Shown here piece by piece: positions 6,277 to 15,960 of a stretch of DNA of 36,862 nucleotides. The notes beneath the pieces were generated by a model, which saw nothing but the letters and a program-made list of their open reading frames with translations, ran no database searches and was not told the origin of the DNA. Where the stretch lies: NCBI GenBank assembly GCA_964428355.1, contig CAYRYU010000071.1, forward strand, positions 1 through 36,862, written 5' to 3'. Source of the stretch: CAYRYU01 sp964428355 (lineage in GTDB: Bacteria; Muiribacteriota; Ozemobacteria; Ozemobacterales; Ozemobacteraceae). A program made the translations under genes and the position numbers. How positions within the stretch are numbered: position 1 is the stretch's first letter; each line of letters starts with the position of its first letter.

Positions 6277-9200
6277 TCACGGAATGAAATACCTTGCGTC
6301 AGGATGGATGACAAGGAACCCTGCTGTGGACTGCTCGGGAACCATTTGAAAGGAATCCGTCAGGGAAATCCCTACTCGGTGCGCCTCGAGAAGCTCGAGG
6401 AGGTGCTTCTGGTTCTCGAGATCGGGGCACGCAGGGAACCCAAACGAGAATCTCACAACCGGTAGATCCGTTGAGAGGTCTTTGACCACTTTGGAGTTGA
6501 TCCATTTTGCAGTGGCCTCGGCCAATTCCACCGAAAGCCCGTGAAAATGCAGGTAGTCGCGCAAACGGTTGGAATCGAAAAGCCCTTTTTCGTGAAAAGA
6601 GGCTTCTCGTCCTACCGTAGCCGCCCAGAGAGCGATTTTTCCTTCCTCGGGGAAAGGAAAGAAATCCGCGATGCAAAGATGGGGTTCCTTCTTTCCGCGG
6701 GGGAAGTGGAAAACCCTGGACAGACCTGAATCGGGGGTCCGGATTTCGAGCCGATCGCCTTTTCGGGTGCACGGGAAAAAGCCCAGAATTCCCCTCGGGG
6801 TTAGCAGATTGTTCTTCCTGATCTCGAGGAAAAGCTTTTCGAGAATTGGCTCAAGCTCGGTCTTGAAAAACTCATTCTGTTGGCTGACCGTGCGCTTTCC
6901 CCTTGAATACTCCCATCGACCCTCGAAAAGGACACGTTTTTCGAGGAAAGGAATAATCTCGTCCAGGGATGGTTCGAGCAGTTTCGTGCCCGACCAGGGG
7001 AACAATGATTTGGGGTGGGGGAGGGGGCGCTTTGTGCCCTTTCCTTTCGTTGCTTTCTTGAGTTTGGAAGCGGATCGGTTGGCTTTTTCCTCTTCCCCGG
7101 TTGAGGCTTTTATTCGAGCTGGAGTGGAACCATCCTTTCGGAAAAGCGAATCCAGGACTGACAAGCCCGCAAACGCATCTTGTGCATAGAAAACCTCACC
7201 CTTGTAATCCCGTCGAAGGTCGTTTTCGACGAATTCCCGCGTCAGTGCTGCGCCACCAAGCAGGACGCGGGGGAAGAATTTCCGACGGTTGAGTTCCAGA
7301 AGGTTTTCTCGCATCACCTGGGTGGACTTTACCAGTAGTCCGCTCATTCCGATGACGGTCGCACCCTCCTCCCGTGCGGCAGACACCATGGTATCGATGT
7401 CGACCTTGATTCCCAGATCGATCACCTGGTAGCCATTGTTCGAAAGAAGGATGTTCACGAGGTTCTTCCCGATATCGTGGACATCCCCGCTGACGGTGGC
7501 CAGGACCACCTTCTCCCCTCTGGTAGACTCGTCGGGGGGGATCTCCTTTTCCAGATGTTTCATCGCCGCCCGAACGACCTCGGCGGATTGGAGAACGAAG
7601 GGGAGCTGCATATCCCCTTTGCCGAAAAGCTCACCAACTTCCCTCATCGTTCGAATCAGGATCGTGTTGATGATCTCTATCGGGGGCACCTCCCCCACCA
7701 ACCGCCGGAGGAGGTCTTCGAGCCCGGAGGAATCTCCCTCAAGGATCTTCTCCCGCAAGCGTTCCTTCGGGGGTAGGGTGCCCTTGCCCTCGGCTTTCCC
7801 AGATTGGGCTTGACCATGGTCTTCGAACGCCTCGATGAAGCGCAGGAGTTCCGTTCCCGTAGGCCCCGGGTTCAAAAGAAGGTCGGTGGCCAGGGCTTTC
7901 TGGCCTTGGGGAATCCTGAATGGGGGAATGATTCCTGCGGGGTTGACGATTGCCATTGTCAGGCCCCTGGCAGTCGCCTCGGAAAGAAAGACGCTGTTCA
8001 GGACTTCCCGGGGCTGATGGTTGAGGCCGAAGGAAACGTTGCTGATTCCCAGAATCGTTTGGGATTCGGGGAAGGAGGCGGAAATGTCCGAGACCGCCTC
8101 GAGAGTTTCACGAGCCGCGGTTCTCAAATTGGGATCCCCGCTGCAAACCGTGAAAGTGAGCGGGTCGAAAATCACGTTTTCCGGCTTGAACTGGAACTCC
8201 CGGGAAAGAATATCCATCATCCGTCCCGCGACAGAGACTTTTCGGCGGGCCGTCATGGCCATCCCCTCTTCGTCGATCGTCATCGCGACCAGAGCTGCAC
8301 CGAAATCACGGGCGATCGCTGCCGTCCGGCGAAGCTTTGTCCCGCCGTCCTCCAGGTTTACGGAATTGATGACGCATTTCCCTCCATGCCTTTTCAACGC
8401 TGCCTCAACAGCCTCGGGGTCCGTGGAGTCGATCATCAGTGGCAGGCGGATCTGGCGGGCGAACTTCTCCGCGAGCGTGCCGAGATCCTTCTTCTCGTTT
8501 CGGCCCGCGTAGGCGACGCACAGATCGAGGATATGTGCCCCTCCGCGGGACTGATCCCTGGCGATTCCGAGCATCCCCTCCCAGTCTTCGCGGGTAAGGA
8601 ATTCCCGGAACTGCCGGGAACCATTGGAGTTCGTTCGTTCTCCGACCAGGCAGGGTGGGGGAGATTGCCTGAGGGGGGCGGAGTGGAAAACGCTCGCGGC
8701 GGAGGGGATCGTCCGGACCTGTCGGCTTCCCCGTCGGGCCTTTTCCACCGCCCGGACCGCTGCTCCAAGGTGGTCGGGGGTAGTCCCACAGCATCCGCCA
8801 ACGATCGAAACCCCGTCTTGCTCGACGAAACTCTTGAGGAATCCCGCGAACTCCTCCGGGGAAAGCTTGTAAACAGCCTTCCCCCCGACATTTTCCGGAA
8901 GCCCCGCGTTTGGCATGACGCTGACCAGTTTTCCTGTCGAGCGGGTTAGCGTGGTGACGTGACGTACCATCTCGAGGGGGCCTGTAGCACAGTTGAAACC
9001 GATGGAGTCGACGAAGTCATACCCCTCGAAAACGCTCTGGACAGCAGAGATGTCGCTTCCGATGAGCATGGTCCCGCTGGGTTGGATGGTAACCGAGACC
9101 ATTACCGGGCACCGGCAGCCCTCCCGCTCGAACAGTCTGCGGATCGCGAGAAGAGCAGCCTTGATTTGAAGAATATCCTGACAGGTTTCCACGATCAGGA

Positions 9201-9681
9201 TGTCGCACCCGCCCTCCCATAATCCCTCAACCTGCTCGGAATATGACCTGAAGAGCTTCTCGAAGCTGACCTGCCCAAGTGTTGGAAGGACCGCTGTCGG
9301 ACCGATCGACCCCGCCACGAAACGGTCGGGATCACCGGGAACATTCTCGATGGCTTCCCGCGCGAGCCTCGCTGCAGACCGGTTGATCTCGGCGGTGCGC
9401 TCGGCCAGGCCGAATTCCTCGAGCGAAATCGGGGTCGCCCCGAACGTGTTGGTCTCGACGACGCGGCACCCGACCTTCAGGAACCTCTCGTGGATCTCCC
9501 GGACGGAATGTGGGGAGAAAAGATTGAGAGCTTCGTTGCACCCTTCGAATCCCCCGAAATCGTCGCGTGTCAGGCCCAGGGTCTGGAGATTTGATCCCAT
9601 GGCGCCGTCGAAGACCAAAACCCGCTCCCGAATCTTCTCTAGGATCTCCCCGACAGGCCGGCGTCCGATCTTCTTCTTCAT
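6277..9681 (-). CDS. metH: Cobalamin-dependent methionine synthase
   Basis: The protein has 1134 residues and all MetH modules in order. Residues 1-320 are the homocysteine-binding barrel with zinc ligands Cys231, Cys297 and Cys298 (in NCATGP and GGCCGTTP). Residues 345-610 are the pterin-binding barrel (start LVGERTNSNGSRQF, IDSTDPE). Residues 640-745 are the cap of the B12 region, and 725-890 the B12-binding Rossmann domain with DVHDIGKN, whose His735 is the lower cobalt ligand. Residues 930-1134 are the SAM-dependent reactivation domain, recognisable by RFSFGFPACPDL and a terminal STAGFLVIHPDARYF. The reactivation motifs diverge from the usual forms (RxxxGYPxCPDH becomes GFPACPDL, SVSG becomes STAG). 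It transfers a methyl group from methyl-THF to homocysteine. The ATG overlaps the stop of the upstream reductase gene by 4 nt, so supply and use of methyl-THF are coupled. Confidence 0.97.
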   Translation of the reverse strand: MKKKIGRRPVGEILEKIRERVLVFDGAMGSNLQTLGLTRDDFGGFEGCNEALNLFSPHSVREIHERFLKVGCRVVETNTFGATPISLEEFGLAERTAEINRSAARLAREAIENVPGDPDRFVAGSIGPTAVLPTLGQVSFEKLFRSYSEQVEGLWEGGCDILIVETCQDILQIKAALLAIRRLFEREGCRCPVMVSVTIQPSGTMLIGSDISAVQSVFEGYDFVDSIGFNCATGPLEMVRHVTTLTRSTGKLVSVMPNAGLPENVGGKAVYKLSPEEFAGFLKSFVEQDGVSIVGGCCGTTPDHLGAAVRAVEKARRGSRQVRTIPSAASVFHSAPLRQSPPPCLVGERTNSNGSRQFREFLTREDWEGMLGIARDQSRGGAHILDLCVAYAGRNEKKDLGTLAEKFARQIRLPLMIDSTDPEAVEAALKRHGGKCVINSVNLEDGGTKLRRTAAIARDFGAALVAMTIDEEGMAMTARRKVSVAGRMMDILSREFQFKPENVIFDPLTFTVCSGDPNLRTAARETLEAVSDISASFPESQTILGISNVSFGLNHQPREVLNSVFLSEATARGLTMAIVNPAGIIPPFRIPQGQKALATDLLLNPGPTGTELLRFIEAFEDHGQAQSGKAEGKGTLPPKERLREKILEGDSSGLEDLLRRLVGEVPPIEIINTILIRTMREVGELFGKGDMQLPFVLQSAEVVRAAMKHLEKEIPPDESTRGEKVVLATVSGDVHDIGKNLVNILLSNNGYQVIDLGIKVDIDTMVSAAREEGATVIGMSGLLVKSTQVMRENLLELNRRKFFPRVLLGGAALTREFVENDLRRDYKGEVFYAQDAFAGLSVLDSLFRKDGSTPARIKASTGEEEKANRSASKLKKATKGKGTKRPLPHPKSLFPWSGTKLLEPSLDEIIPFLEKRVLFEGRWEYSRGKRTVSQQNEFFKTELEPILEKLFLEIRKNNLLTPRGILGFFPCTRKGDRLEIRTPDSGLSRVFHFPRGKKEPHLCIADFFPFPEEGKIALWAATVGREASFHEKGLFDSNRLRDYLHFHGLSVELAEATAKWINSKVVKDLSTDLPVVRFSFGFPACPDLENQKHLLELLEAHRVGISLTDSFQMVPEQSTAGFLVIHPDARYFIP

Positions 9682-11549
9682 GCGCTTTTTCCCTTGTATT
9701 CAGGAAGGATCTCGAGGACCCTCAGGACGGATTCCACCTTCCCCATCGGGACGCTGACCTGGACTCCCTGGACCATCGGCATGACCTGTTGCAGGGCTTC
9801 CCGGGCGATCCTGATCCCTTCCTCGCGTTGCGCTTCCACTGTCGGTGCGGCTCTCATCCTGGCCAGGATCGGTTCGGGGACGGAAGCCCCGGGGACCTCG
9901 TTGTTCATGAATTCCGCGTTCTTGAGACTGGTCAGCGGCCAGATTCCGGCCAGGACCGGGATCTTCACATGGGCGATGCGGGAGAGAAAGCGCTCCAGGA
10001 GCCCGATATCGAAAACGGGTTGGGTGATGGCGAACTCGGCTCCAGCATCGACCTTCCATTCGAACCTGCGGATTTCGAGGTCCAGATCGATCGCTCCCGG
10101 ATTTGCTCCGATCCCGATGAGGAACCCGGTCGGCTTCCCGATAGGGTTGCCGCCCAGGTCCTTGCCGTGGTTCAGCCGGAAGACAACGTTCGTGAGACCT
10201 ATGGAATCGATATCGAACACGGCGGTGGCTTCGGGGTAGTTTCCCACCTTCGGTGGGTCGCCCGTAATGCAGAGGATGTTCTTGAGCTTCATGGCAGCCG
10301 CTCCCAGCAGGTCGGACTGGATTCCGAGGATGTTCCGGTCCCTGCAACAGTAGTGGAGGATGGTCTCGATCCCGACTTCTCGTTCGATGAGAATCGCCAT
10401 CGCCATGGGGCTCAGGCGGGCTGAAGCCCGTGGGCCGTCCGGGATGTTGATCGCATCGATTCCCTGAGCCTTGAGCGCTTTCGCGTGCTCGAGAATGCGG
10501 GTCGGGTCGCACCCTTTTGGTGGGGTCAACTCCGCCGAGACGGCGAACTTCCCTTCTGCGATCTTTCGGGCGAAAGTCGATTTCTCCGGCAGGGGTATGG
10601 CCTTGACCTCTTCGGTGTCGGCCACAGTGGCGGATCCGCGGGCCGCGATGATCTGGCTGGTCTTTTTCTGCTGGTGTTCGAGTGCCTTGGATGCGCGGCA
10701 GATCCAACGTATGTGTTCCGGGGTGGTTCCGCAGCACCCTCCGAGTATCCTGACGCCGAGTTGGATGAACCGCTTGGCATACTCACCGAAGTATTCGGGG
10801 TTGGCGAGGTAGATCATCCGGCCGTCGACCGCCCGTGGCATTCCCGCGTTGGGTTGGACGACGAAGTGCTTCGATGTCAGACCGCGCATGTGGTCGATGG
10901 CGTCGAACATCACCTTCGGGCCGACCGAACAGTTCAGGCCGATGAAATCCGCTCCCCATTCGTCGAGTTTCGGGGTGAAGACGTCGGGACTGGTTCCGTA
11001 GAGGGCATTTCCGTCTTCGTTGATGGTCATAGAAGCGATGAGGGGCTTGTCGGTCAGCTTCCTGACCGCGCGGATGGCTTGCCGGATCTCGTTGAGGTCG
11101 AAAAAGGTCTCCAGGATGAAGAGGTCGACTCCGCCTGCAAGGAGGCCCTTGGCCTGCTCCGAGAATGCCGCCTCGGCTTCCTCGACCGAGGTCTTGCCCC
11201 AGGGTTCGATCCTGATTCCCAGTGGGCCGATGGAACCTGCTATGAAGGTGTTGGGGCCCGCAACCGCCCTTGCGATCTTGGCTCCCTGGAAGTTTATCGC
11301 CTCGATCTTGTCGGAGAGTCCCGAAGGGGTCAGTTTGAAACGGTTGGCCCCGAAAGTGTTCGTCTCCAGGACCATGGCCCCCGCATCGAGGTATTCCTTG
11401 TGGATCTTCTGGACCAGGCTGGGGTTCGAGAGGTTCAGTTCGTCGTAGACCTGGTTGATGTAGACGCCCTTCTGGTAGAGCATCGTGCCCATTCCACCGT
11501 CGAAAACGACAATGTTCTCTTCCGCGAACGCCTTGAAATCGGTTCCCAT
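9678..11549 (-). CDS. yitJ: Bifunctional homocysteine S-methyltransferase / methylene-THF reductase
   Basis: The protein has 623 residues. Residues 1-300 are a homocysteine methyltransferase barrel with zinc ligands Cys207 (GLNCSVGP), Cys272 and Cys273 (GGCCGTTP). Residues 325-605 are a MetF-type methylenetetrahydrofolate reductase, seen in SAELTPPKGCDPTRIL, NIPDGPRASARLSP, ILCITGDPPKVGNYP and AEFAITQPVFD, the FAD and folate site segments of the family. This architecture is that of B. subtilis YitJ. It makes methyl-THF, and its front half is an extra homocysteine methyltransferase beside the one in MetH. A GAAAGAAGGA Shine-Dalgarno precedes the ATG at 11549. The stop overlaps the metH start as ATGA. 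Confidence 0.95.
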   Translation of the reverse strand: MGTDFKAFAEENIVVFDGGMGTMLYQKGVYINQVYDELNLSNPSLVQKIHKEYLDAGAMVLETNTFGANRFKLTPSGLSDKIEAINFQGAKIARAVAGPNTFIAGSIGPLGIRIEPWGKTSVEEAEAAFSEQAKGLLAGGVDLFILETFFDLNEIRQAIRAVRKLTDKPLIASMTINEDGNALYGTSPDVFTPKLDEWGADFIGLNCSVGPKVMFDAIDHMRGLTSKHFVVQPNAGMPRAVDGRMIYLANPEYFGEYAKRFIQLGVRILGGCCGTTPEHIRWICRASKALEHQQKKTSQIIAARGSATVADTEEVKAIPLPEKSTFARKIAEGKFAVSAELTPPKGCDPTRILEHAKALKAQGIDAINIPDGPRASARLSPMAMAILIEREVGIETILHYCCRDRNILGIQSDLLGAAAMKLKNILCITGDPPKVGNYPEATAVFDIDSIGLTNVVFRLNHGKDLGGNPIGKPTGFLIGIGANPGAIDLDLEIRRFEWKVDAGAEFAITQPVFDIGLLERFLSRIAHVKIPVLAGIWPLTSLKNAEFMNNEVPGASVPEPILARMRAAPTVEAQREEGIRIAREALQQVMPMVQGVQVSVPMGKVESVLRVLEILPEYKGKSA

Positions 11550-11579
11550 GACAAATCCTTCTTTCCTCGAGGTGGTCTA

Positions 11580-11608
11580 ATGATTCCCAAATTGGGAGGG
11601 ATTGTCAA
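11580..11608 (-). promoter_or_regulatory. Promoter with operator-like palindrome before the methionine genes
   Basis: On the minus strand a perfect TTGACA (11608-11603) is followed by 17 bp and AATCAT (11585-11580, four of six matches including the two most conserved positions). Inside the spacer and touching the -10 lies the 13-bp palindrome TCCCAAATTGGGA (11585-11597). A repressor bound there would block polymerase. The stop of the RND gene is 28 bp upstream, so this gives the methionine genes expression independent of the efflux operon. The cognate regulator is unknown. Confidence 0.45.
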
Positions 11609-11635
11609 GTAAGGGAGATATTCGGTCAGTCTCCG

Positions 11636-14600
11636 CTAGGTTGTCCGCAGGATGCGGGTTTCGACGAAGTGGTATATGACAGGAATCATGAACATCGAAA
11701 GGACGGTCGAAGCGAAAAGACCACCGATGGAAATGATCGCCATGGGAGCGCGCATCTCCCCCCCGGCTCCCTGACCAAGAGCGAGCGGAACCATCGCGAA
11801 AATGGTTGCGGCCGCCGTCATCAGGATGGGGCGCAATGTCCTGGGGCATGCCGTTACCACAGCTTCGAGGCAGGATGTTCCCTGGTCCCGGAGGACCTTG
11901 ATCTGTTCGAACATCAGGATCCCGTTGTTGACGACGATCCCCACCAACATGACGATGGCCATCAGGGAAAAGATCGAGATCGTCTTTCCGGTCAGGAACA
12001 TTGCAACCAGGATTCCGCAGAAGGAAAGGGGAAAGCTCAGGAGGATCGTGAAAGGATGAATGAATGATTCGAGCAGAGCGGCCATCAACATGTAGGTGAA
12101 GATGACCGCCTGGGCCATTGCGGTCAGCAGGGCTGAGAAGGATTCCTCCATCCGTTCGATCGTTCCGGTGTAGATCACGTCGTATCCCGCAGGAAGGTCG
12201 AGTGCTTTCACGCCGTTTCTTATATCGGTGATGATCTCACCGAGGCTCCGGCCCAGGACGTTCGATGTGACCAGGATCGCCTTGTTCCGTGAATACCGGT
12301 CGATCCGGGCGGGACCGCTCGTCTCCTCGATGTTCGCGATCTGGACGAGGGGAACCGCCTGCCCGCCGGGAAGTATGACATTGAGGCGTCGGATGTTTTC
12401 GATATCGCTCCGGATATCCTTGTCGAGCTTGATACGGATATCGAACTCGTCGTCTTTTTCTCGGAAAACGGAGGAGGTGTCCCCTTCGAAGTAGCTCCGA
12501 AGCTGGGCTGCCAGGTTGAGTTCGGTGAGGCCATACTTCGAGATCTCTTCCCGGCGCGGAATCACGCGGACCTCGGGTTTTCCCCTCTCGAAACTGATCT
12601 GGACGTCGGCGGTCCCGCGTGTGTCGGCGACGATCGCGGCCACCTTGCGTGTCAGGGCTTCGACCTTTTCCAGTTCGTCTCCTGTCACGTAGATCTGGAT
12701 AGGAGATTCCTGGGTGCCGAACATCCCGGTTTTCCGGACGTTCGCTTCGACCTCGGGAATGCGTGCCAGGAAGGGAGTCAGGCGGGCAATGAAGGCATCG
12801 GTCGGGACGTCCGAGTCTTTTTTCAGCGCCACCGATATCTCGCCCAGGTTGACCCCGTCCGTGGAACCCGCGATCATCGATTCGGTCTTCCCGAGCTTTG
12901 TATAAAGATGTTTCACTTCCGGGTTCTTCGAGATCTCCTTCTCCACCAATTCCAGGACCGAGTTCGTTCGCTCGAGGGAAGTACCTGGCGGCATCTTCAG
13001 CGTGATATCGAACTCCTTCTGGTCTGGTTCTGTGACGAATTCGAAACCGATATGCCTTCCCAGGGGACTTGTGATGAGCAATGCCAGTATCCCGAGGACC
13101 ACCGTGAGAAGCTTGTGGTTGAGGGAAAACTTCAGCGCGGTCTGGTAGTCTGTCTCGAGCCTTCCGTAAAGCTTGTCCCAGGTCCGGCCGAACCAGTTTT
13201 TCCTGGAAGAATCGGCATCTTCGGGCTTGAGGAAGTATGCGCAGAGTAACGGTGTCATTGTAAACGCCACCAACAGCGAAAGGAACGTCGCGAAGGTTAC
13301 CGTCATGCCGAACTGGTAGAACATCTTGCCGACCATTCCCGTCATGAAGGCAATGGGAACGAAGACTACAACGTTCGTCAGCGTTGCACCGGAGACCGCG
13401 ACGATGATCTCGTTGGTTCCCTCTTCGGACGCGGTTTTGGGGTCTTTCCCTCTTTTGATGTGCACGTAGATGTTCTCCATGACGATGATGGCGTTGTTCA
13501 CGAGTATTCCGACAGAGATCGCCAGAGCCTGGAGGGTCATCATGTTGATCGTGAAATCAGCCAGGTAGAGAAGGATGTAGGTGCCGATGATCGCCACGGG
13601 GAGCGAAACGACGGCCATCACGGTTGCCTTGAACGAGTGGAGGAAAAGAAACAGGATGAGCCCGGTGATGATGATGCCCGCTTGGAGGTTCCCGTTCAGT
13701 TCGTCGATCGAGTCCTGGATGAAGGTGGAGCGGTTCCTCGTGACCTGGATCTTCATCCCCGCCGGCAGTTTTTCAGCCATCTGCTCGACCTTCCGGATTA
13801 TCCCCTCGCATGTTTCGACCGAGTTCGCGTCGGAGCGCTTCTTGATGACAAGGCCTACAGCGCTCTGACCGTTGAGCCGAACCGCCTGGCGAAGCTCTTC
13901 ATGCGTATCCCGGACGTCGGCGATCTGGCCGAGGGTGATGGTCTTGCCGTTCCGGAGCGGGATCGGGGCTTCGCGAATCTCCTGAACGGAGGTGAACTCA
14001 CCATCCATCCGGATCGAGTATTCCATCCGCTCCTGGGTTATGTGACCGCTGGGGATGTTGTGGCTTTTCTGGGCCAACAAGCCCGCAAGCGAGAGGACCG
14101 AAAACCCGTAGGCTTTTAGACGGCTCTGGGAAACCTGGACGAGGATCTCCCGCTCCCGGTTGCCGATCAGGGAAACGTCCGCAACCCCCGTTGTCTTGGC
14201 GAGTTCCTCCTTAACGTAATCCTTTGCCACCGGAAAGATCTCCTCGACCGATTGGGGACCTGTGACCGCGAGGCTGACGACCGGAAGGGAGTTGATGTCG
14301 AGCTTCATGATGACCGGCTCTTCGATTCCGTCGGGAAGCTTGGACCGGCTCGCGCTGATCTTCTCCCGGACGTCCGAGGCTGCGGCGTCGACGTCGATCT
14401 TGTCGTCGAACTCCAAGATCACGTTCGAGAATCCCTCGTAGGAGCTCGAGCGAAGCTTGTCGATCCCGTTGATAGAGCTGACGGCGTCCTCGATTTGCTT
14501 CGAAACGAGGGTTTCGACGTTCGACGGGCTTGCCCCCGGGTAGACCGTCACGATCGTCACGATCGGGACATCGACGCGTGGAATCATGTCGATTGCGATG

Positions 14601-14692
14601 TCGAAGTAGGAAAATACACCCATTACGACGAAGAAGAGAAGGACCATGGTCACCATGACCGGACGTCTGATGGAAATTCCGACGAAATTCAT
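11636..14692 (-). CDS. RND-family multidrug efflux pump, inner-membrane component
   Basis: The protein has 1018 residues, full length for the HAE1/AcrB group, with the internal duplication of this family: membrane helix 1 (MNFVGISIRRPVMVTMVLLF), a large periplasmic porter loop, helices 2-6, a second porter loop after helix 7 and helices 8-12. It would export hydrophobic compounds with the adaptor and TolC encoded upstream. In helix 4 the family normally has the proton-relay Asp pair (Asp407/Asp408 of AcrB) in a GLVVDDAIVVVEN context; here it reads GILVNNAIIVMEN, with Asn399-Asn400. Helix 10 reads GIVVNNGILMFEQ (Asn922-Asn923), where AcrB has the Lys940 region. Loss of both acidic residues implies altered or absent proton coupling. 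The ATG overlaps the adaptor stop by 4 nt. Confidence 0.93.
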   Translation of the reverse strand: MNFVGISIRRPVMVTMVLLFFVVMGVFSYFDIAIDMIPRVDVPIVTIVTVYPGASPSNVETLVSKQIEDAVSSINGIDKLRSSSYEGFSNVILEFDDKIDVDAAASDVREKISASRSKLPDGIEEPVIMKLDINSLPVVSLAVTGPQSVEEIFPVAKDYVKEELAKTTGVADVSLIGNREREILVQVSQSRLKAYGFSVLSLAGLLAQKSHNIPSGHITQERMEYSIRMDGEFTSVQEIREAPIPLRNGKTITLGQIADVRDTHEELRQAVRLNGQSAVGLVIKKRSDANSVETCEGIIRKVEQMAEKLPAGMKIQVTRNRSTFIQDSIDELNGNLQAGIIITGLILFLFLHSFKATVMAVVSLPVAIIGTYILLYLADFTINMMTLQALAISVGILVNNAIIVMENIYVHIKRGKDPKTASEEGTNEIIVAVSGATLTNVVVFVPIAFMTGMVGKMFYQFGMTVTFATFLSLLVAFTMTPLLCAYFLKPEDADSSRKNWFGRTWDKLYGRLETDYQTALKFSLNHKLLTVVLGILALLITSPLGRHIGFEFVTEPDQKEFDITLKMPPGTSLERTNSVLELVEKEISKNPEVKHLYTKLGKTESMIAGSTDGVNLGEISVALKKDSDVPTDAFIARLTPFLARIPEVEANVRKTGMFGTQESPIQIYVTGDELEKVEALTRKVAAIVADTRGTADVQISFERGKPEVRVIPRREEISKYGLTELNLAAQLRSYFEGDTSSVFREKDDEFDIRIKLDKDIRSDIENIRRLNVILPGGQAVPLVQIANIEETSGPARIDRYSRNKAILVTSNVLGRSLGEIITDIRNGVKALDLPAGYDVIYTGTIERMEESFSALLTAMAQAVIFTYMLMAALLESFIHPFTILLSFPLSFCGILVAMFLTGKTISIFSLMAIVMLVGIVVNNGILMFEQIKVLRDQGTSCLEAVVTACPRTLRPILMTAAATIFAMVPLALGQGAGGEMRAPMAIISIGGLFASTVLSMFMIPVIYHFVETRILRTT

Positions 14693-15960
14693 CGGCCCGC
14701 CTCCTCGGACAGGAAAATGGCCGCTCCGTCGGAAAGGCCCTGGCTGCCTGCGAAGATGACCTCGGAGTCCGAGCCGACCCCGGAGGTGACTTCGACCATC
14801 CCGGTCTCTCGAAGGCCTGTGGATACGGCTGTGAATCTGGCTTTTCCCTCGGAGGCGAGGAAGATCCCCTCCCTGCCGTTGATACCACGAAGGGCGGTCA
14901 GGGGAACCAGGAGTGCGTTCCTGGGAGACTCGCTCCGGATACGTGCCCTGGCGAGCATTCCGGGACGGAACTTGTGGTCAGGGTTTGGAACGAGGATCTT
15001 CACCGGAAAGGTGCGCGAAACCGGGTCGGCTTTCGGCCCGATTTCCGCGACCGAGCCCGGGAACTCGACTCCGGGAAGGCTGTCGAGGAAACAGACCACC
15101 TTCTGGTCGCGGGCGATTTTCAAGATCTGCGACTCGGTAACGTCCACGAGGAGATACACCCTGTCGATATCGACCAGGTCGAAAACGGGTTTTCCCTTAC
15201 CCGTCTCTTCACCTACCTGGACGTAGATATGGGAAACGAAGCCTGAAAATGGGGCACGGATCTTGGTATACGAGAGCTGGATCATGGCGAGACGGAGTTG
15301 GGCTTCAGCCTGTGCCGCCAGGGCTTCCGCCATCTGCAGGTCTTCGCGGCGGGTCGCGGTCTTAACGAGCTTGAGCTGTTGTTGGGCGGCTCCGAGTTGT
15401 GCTTTCGCGGCAACGAAGGCGGACTCCACCTTTTCCGCCTTCTGTGGGGGTATGGCATCAGCTTTCTGGAGCCTCTGGGTTCTCTCGAACTCCTGCCGTG
15501 CACTCTCGAACTGCGCTTCCATGGCCTCGACATTGGCCTTCGACTGGTTGATCTCCTCGGGTCGGGCTCCATTGCGGGCTTTTTCGAGGCCTGCACGAGC
15601 CTGCATGAGGTTGGCCTTTACGAGCTCACCCTGGGTCAGGATGGTCTCGTCGAACAGCTGGACCACAACCTCGTCCTGGCGGATAAATCTCCCCAGTTCG
15701 AGGGAGGAGCTGGTGATCCTCTCCTCGATCTTGGCGTTCACTCCAGCTTCTCGGAAGGCTTCGACCGAACCGAGGAACTCGAAAGTTGCCCCGACCTCGG
15801 TGAGGCGGGGCTTGGAAGCCTTGACGGGAATCCCGACCTGCTTCTGGATGCTGGTGATGTTCTCGATTGCGGTTGCACTTCCCAATTGGGCAAACCTGCG
15901 GGCAACCCCGGCGGAAAGAAAGACGAGGACGATGAGAATTGCGATGATGTACTTTTTCAT
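14689..15960 (-). CDS. HlyD/AcrA-type periplasmic adaptor of the RND pump
   Basis: The protein has 423 residues. An N-terminal membrane anchor (IIAILIVLVFLSAGVA) is followed by a first half of the lipoyl/barrel-sandwich domain (residues 75-105), a long Ala/Glu/Gln-rich alpha-helical hairpin (about 110-225), the second lipoyl half (YTKIRAPFSGFVSHIYVQVGE), a beta-barrel with VLVPNPDHKFRPGMLARARI, and a membrane-proximal domain. These are the family's usual parts. It bridges the RND pump and the outer-membrane channel. It overlaps both neighbours by ATGA (tolC stop and RND start), so the three are translationally coupled. It has no visible lipobox, so it is probably held by an uncleaved helix. 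Confidence 0.93.
   Translation of the reverse strand: MKKYIIAILIVLVFLSAGVARRFAQLGSATAIENITSIQKQVGIPVKASKPRLTEVGATFEFLGSVEAFREAGVNAKIEERITSSSLELGRFIRQDEVVVQLFDETILTQGELVKANLMQARAGLEKARNGARPEEINQSKANVEAMEAQFESARQEFERTQRLQKADAIPPQKAEKVESAFVAAKAQLGAAQQQLKLVKTATRREDLQMAEALAAQAEAQLRLAMIQLSYTKIRAPFSGFVSHIYVQVGEETGKGKPVFDLVDIDRVYLLVDVTESQILKIARDQKVVCFLDSLPGVEFPGSVAEIGPKADPVSRTFPVKILVPNPDHKFRPGMLARARIRSESPRNALLVPLTALRGINGREGIFLASEGKARFTAVSTGLRETGMVEVTSGVGSDSEVIFAGSQGLSDGAAIFLSEEAGR

Noticed and set aside
7804..8949. Long plus-strand open frame (381 codons) opposite metH
   Set aside because: It is antisense to the strongly conserved MetH frame and its translation has no family pattern; high GC codon bias opens such frames.
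10485..11612. Long plus-strand open frame (375 codons) opposite the methyltransferase/reductase gene
   Set aside because: It is the mirror of a certain gene, with no signal of its own.
11550..11635. SAM or cobalamin riboswitch before the methionine genes
   Set aside because: Only 86 bp are available between the RND stop and the ATG, with no matching stem pattern; a promoter fits better.
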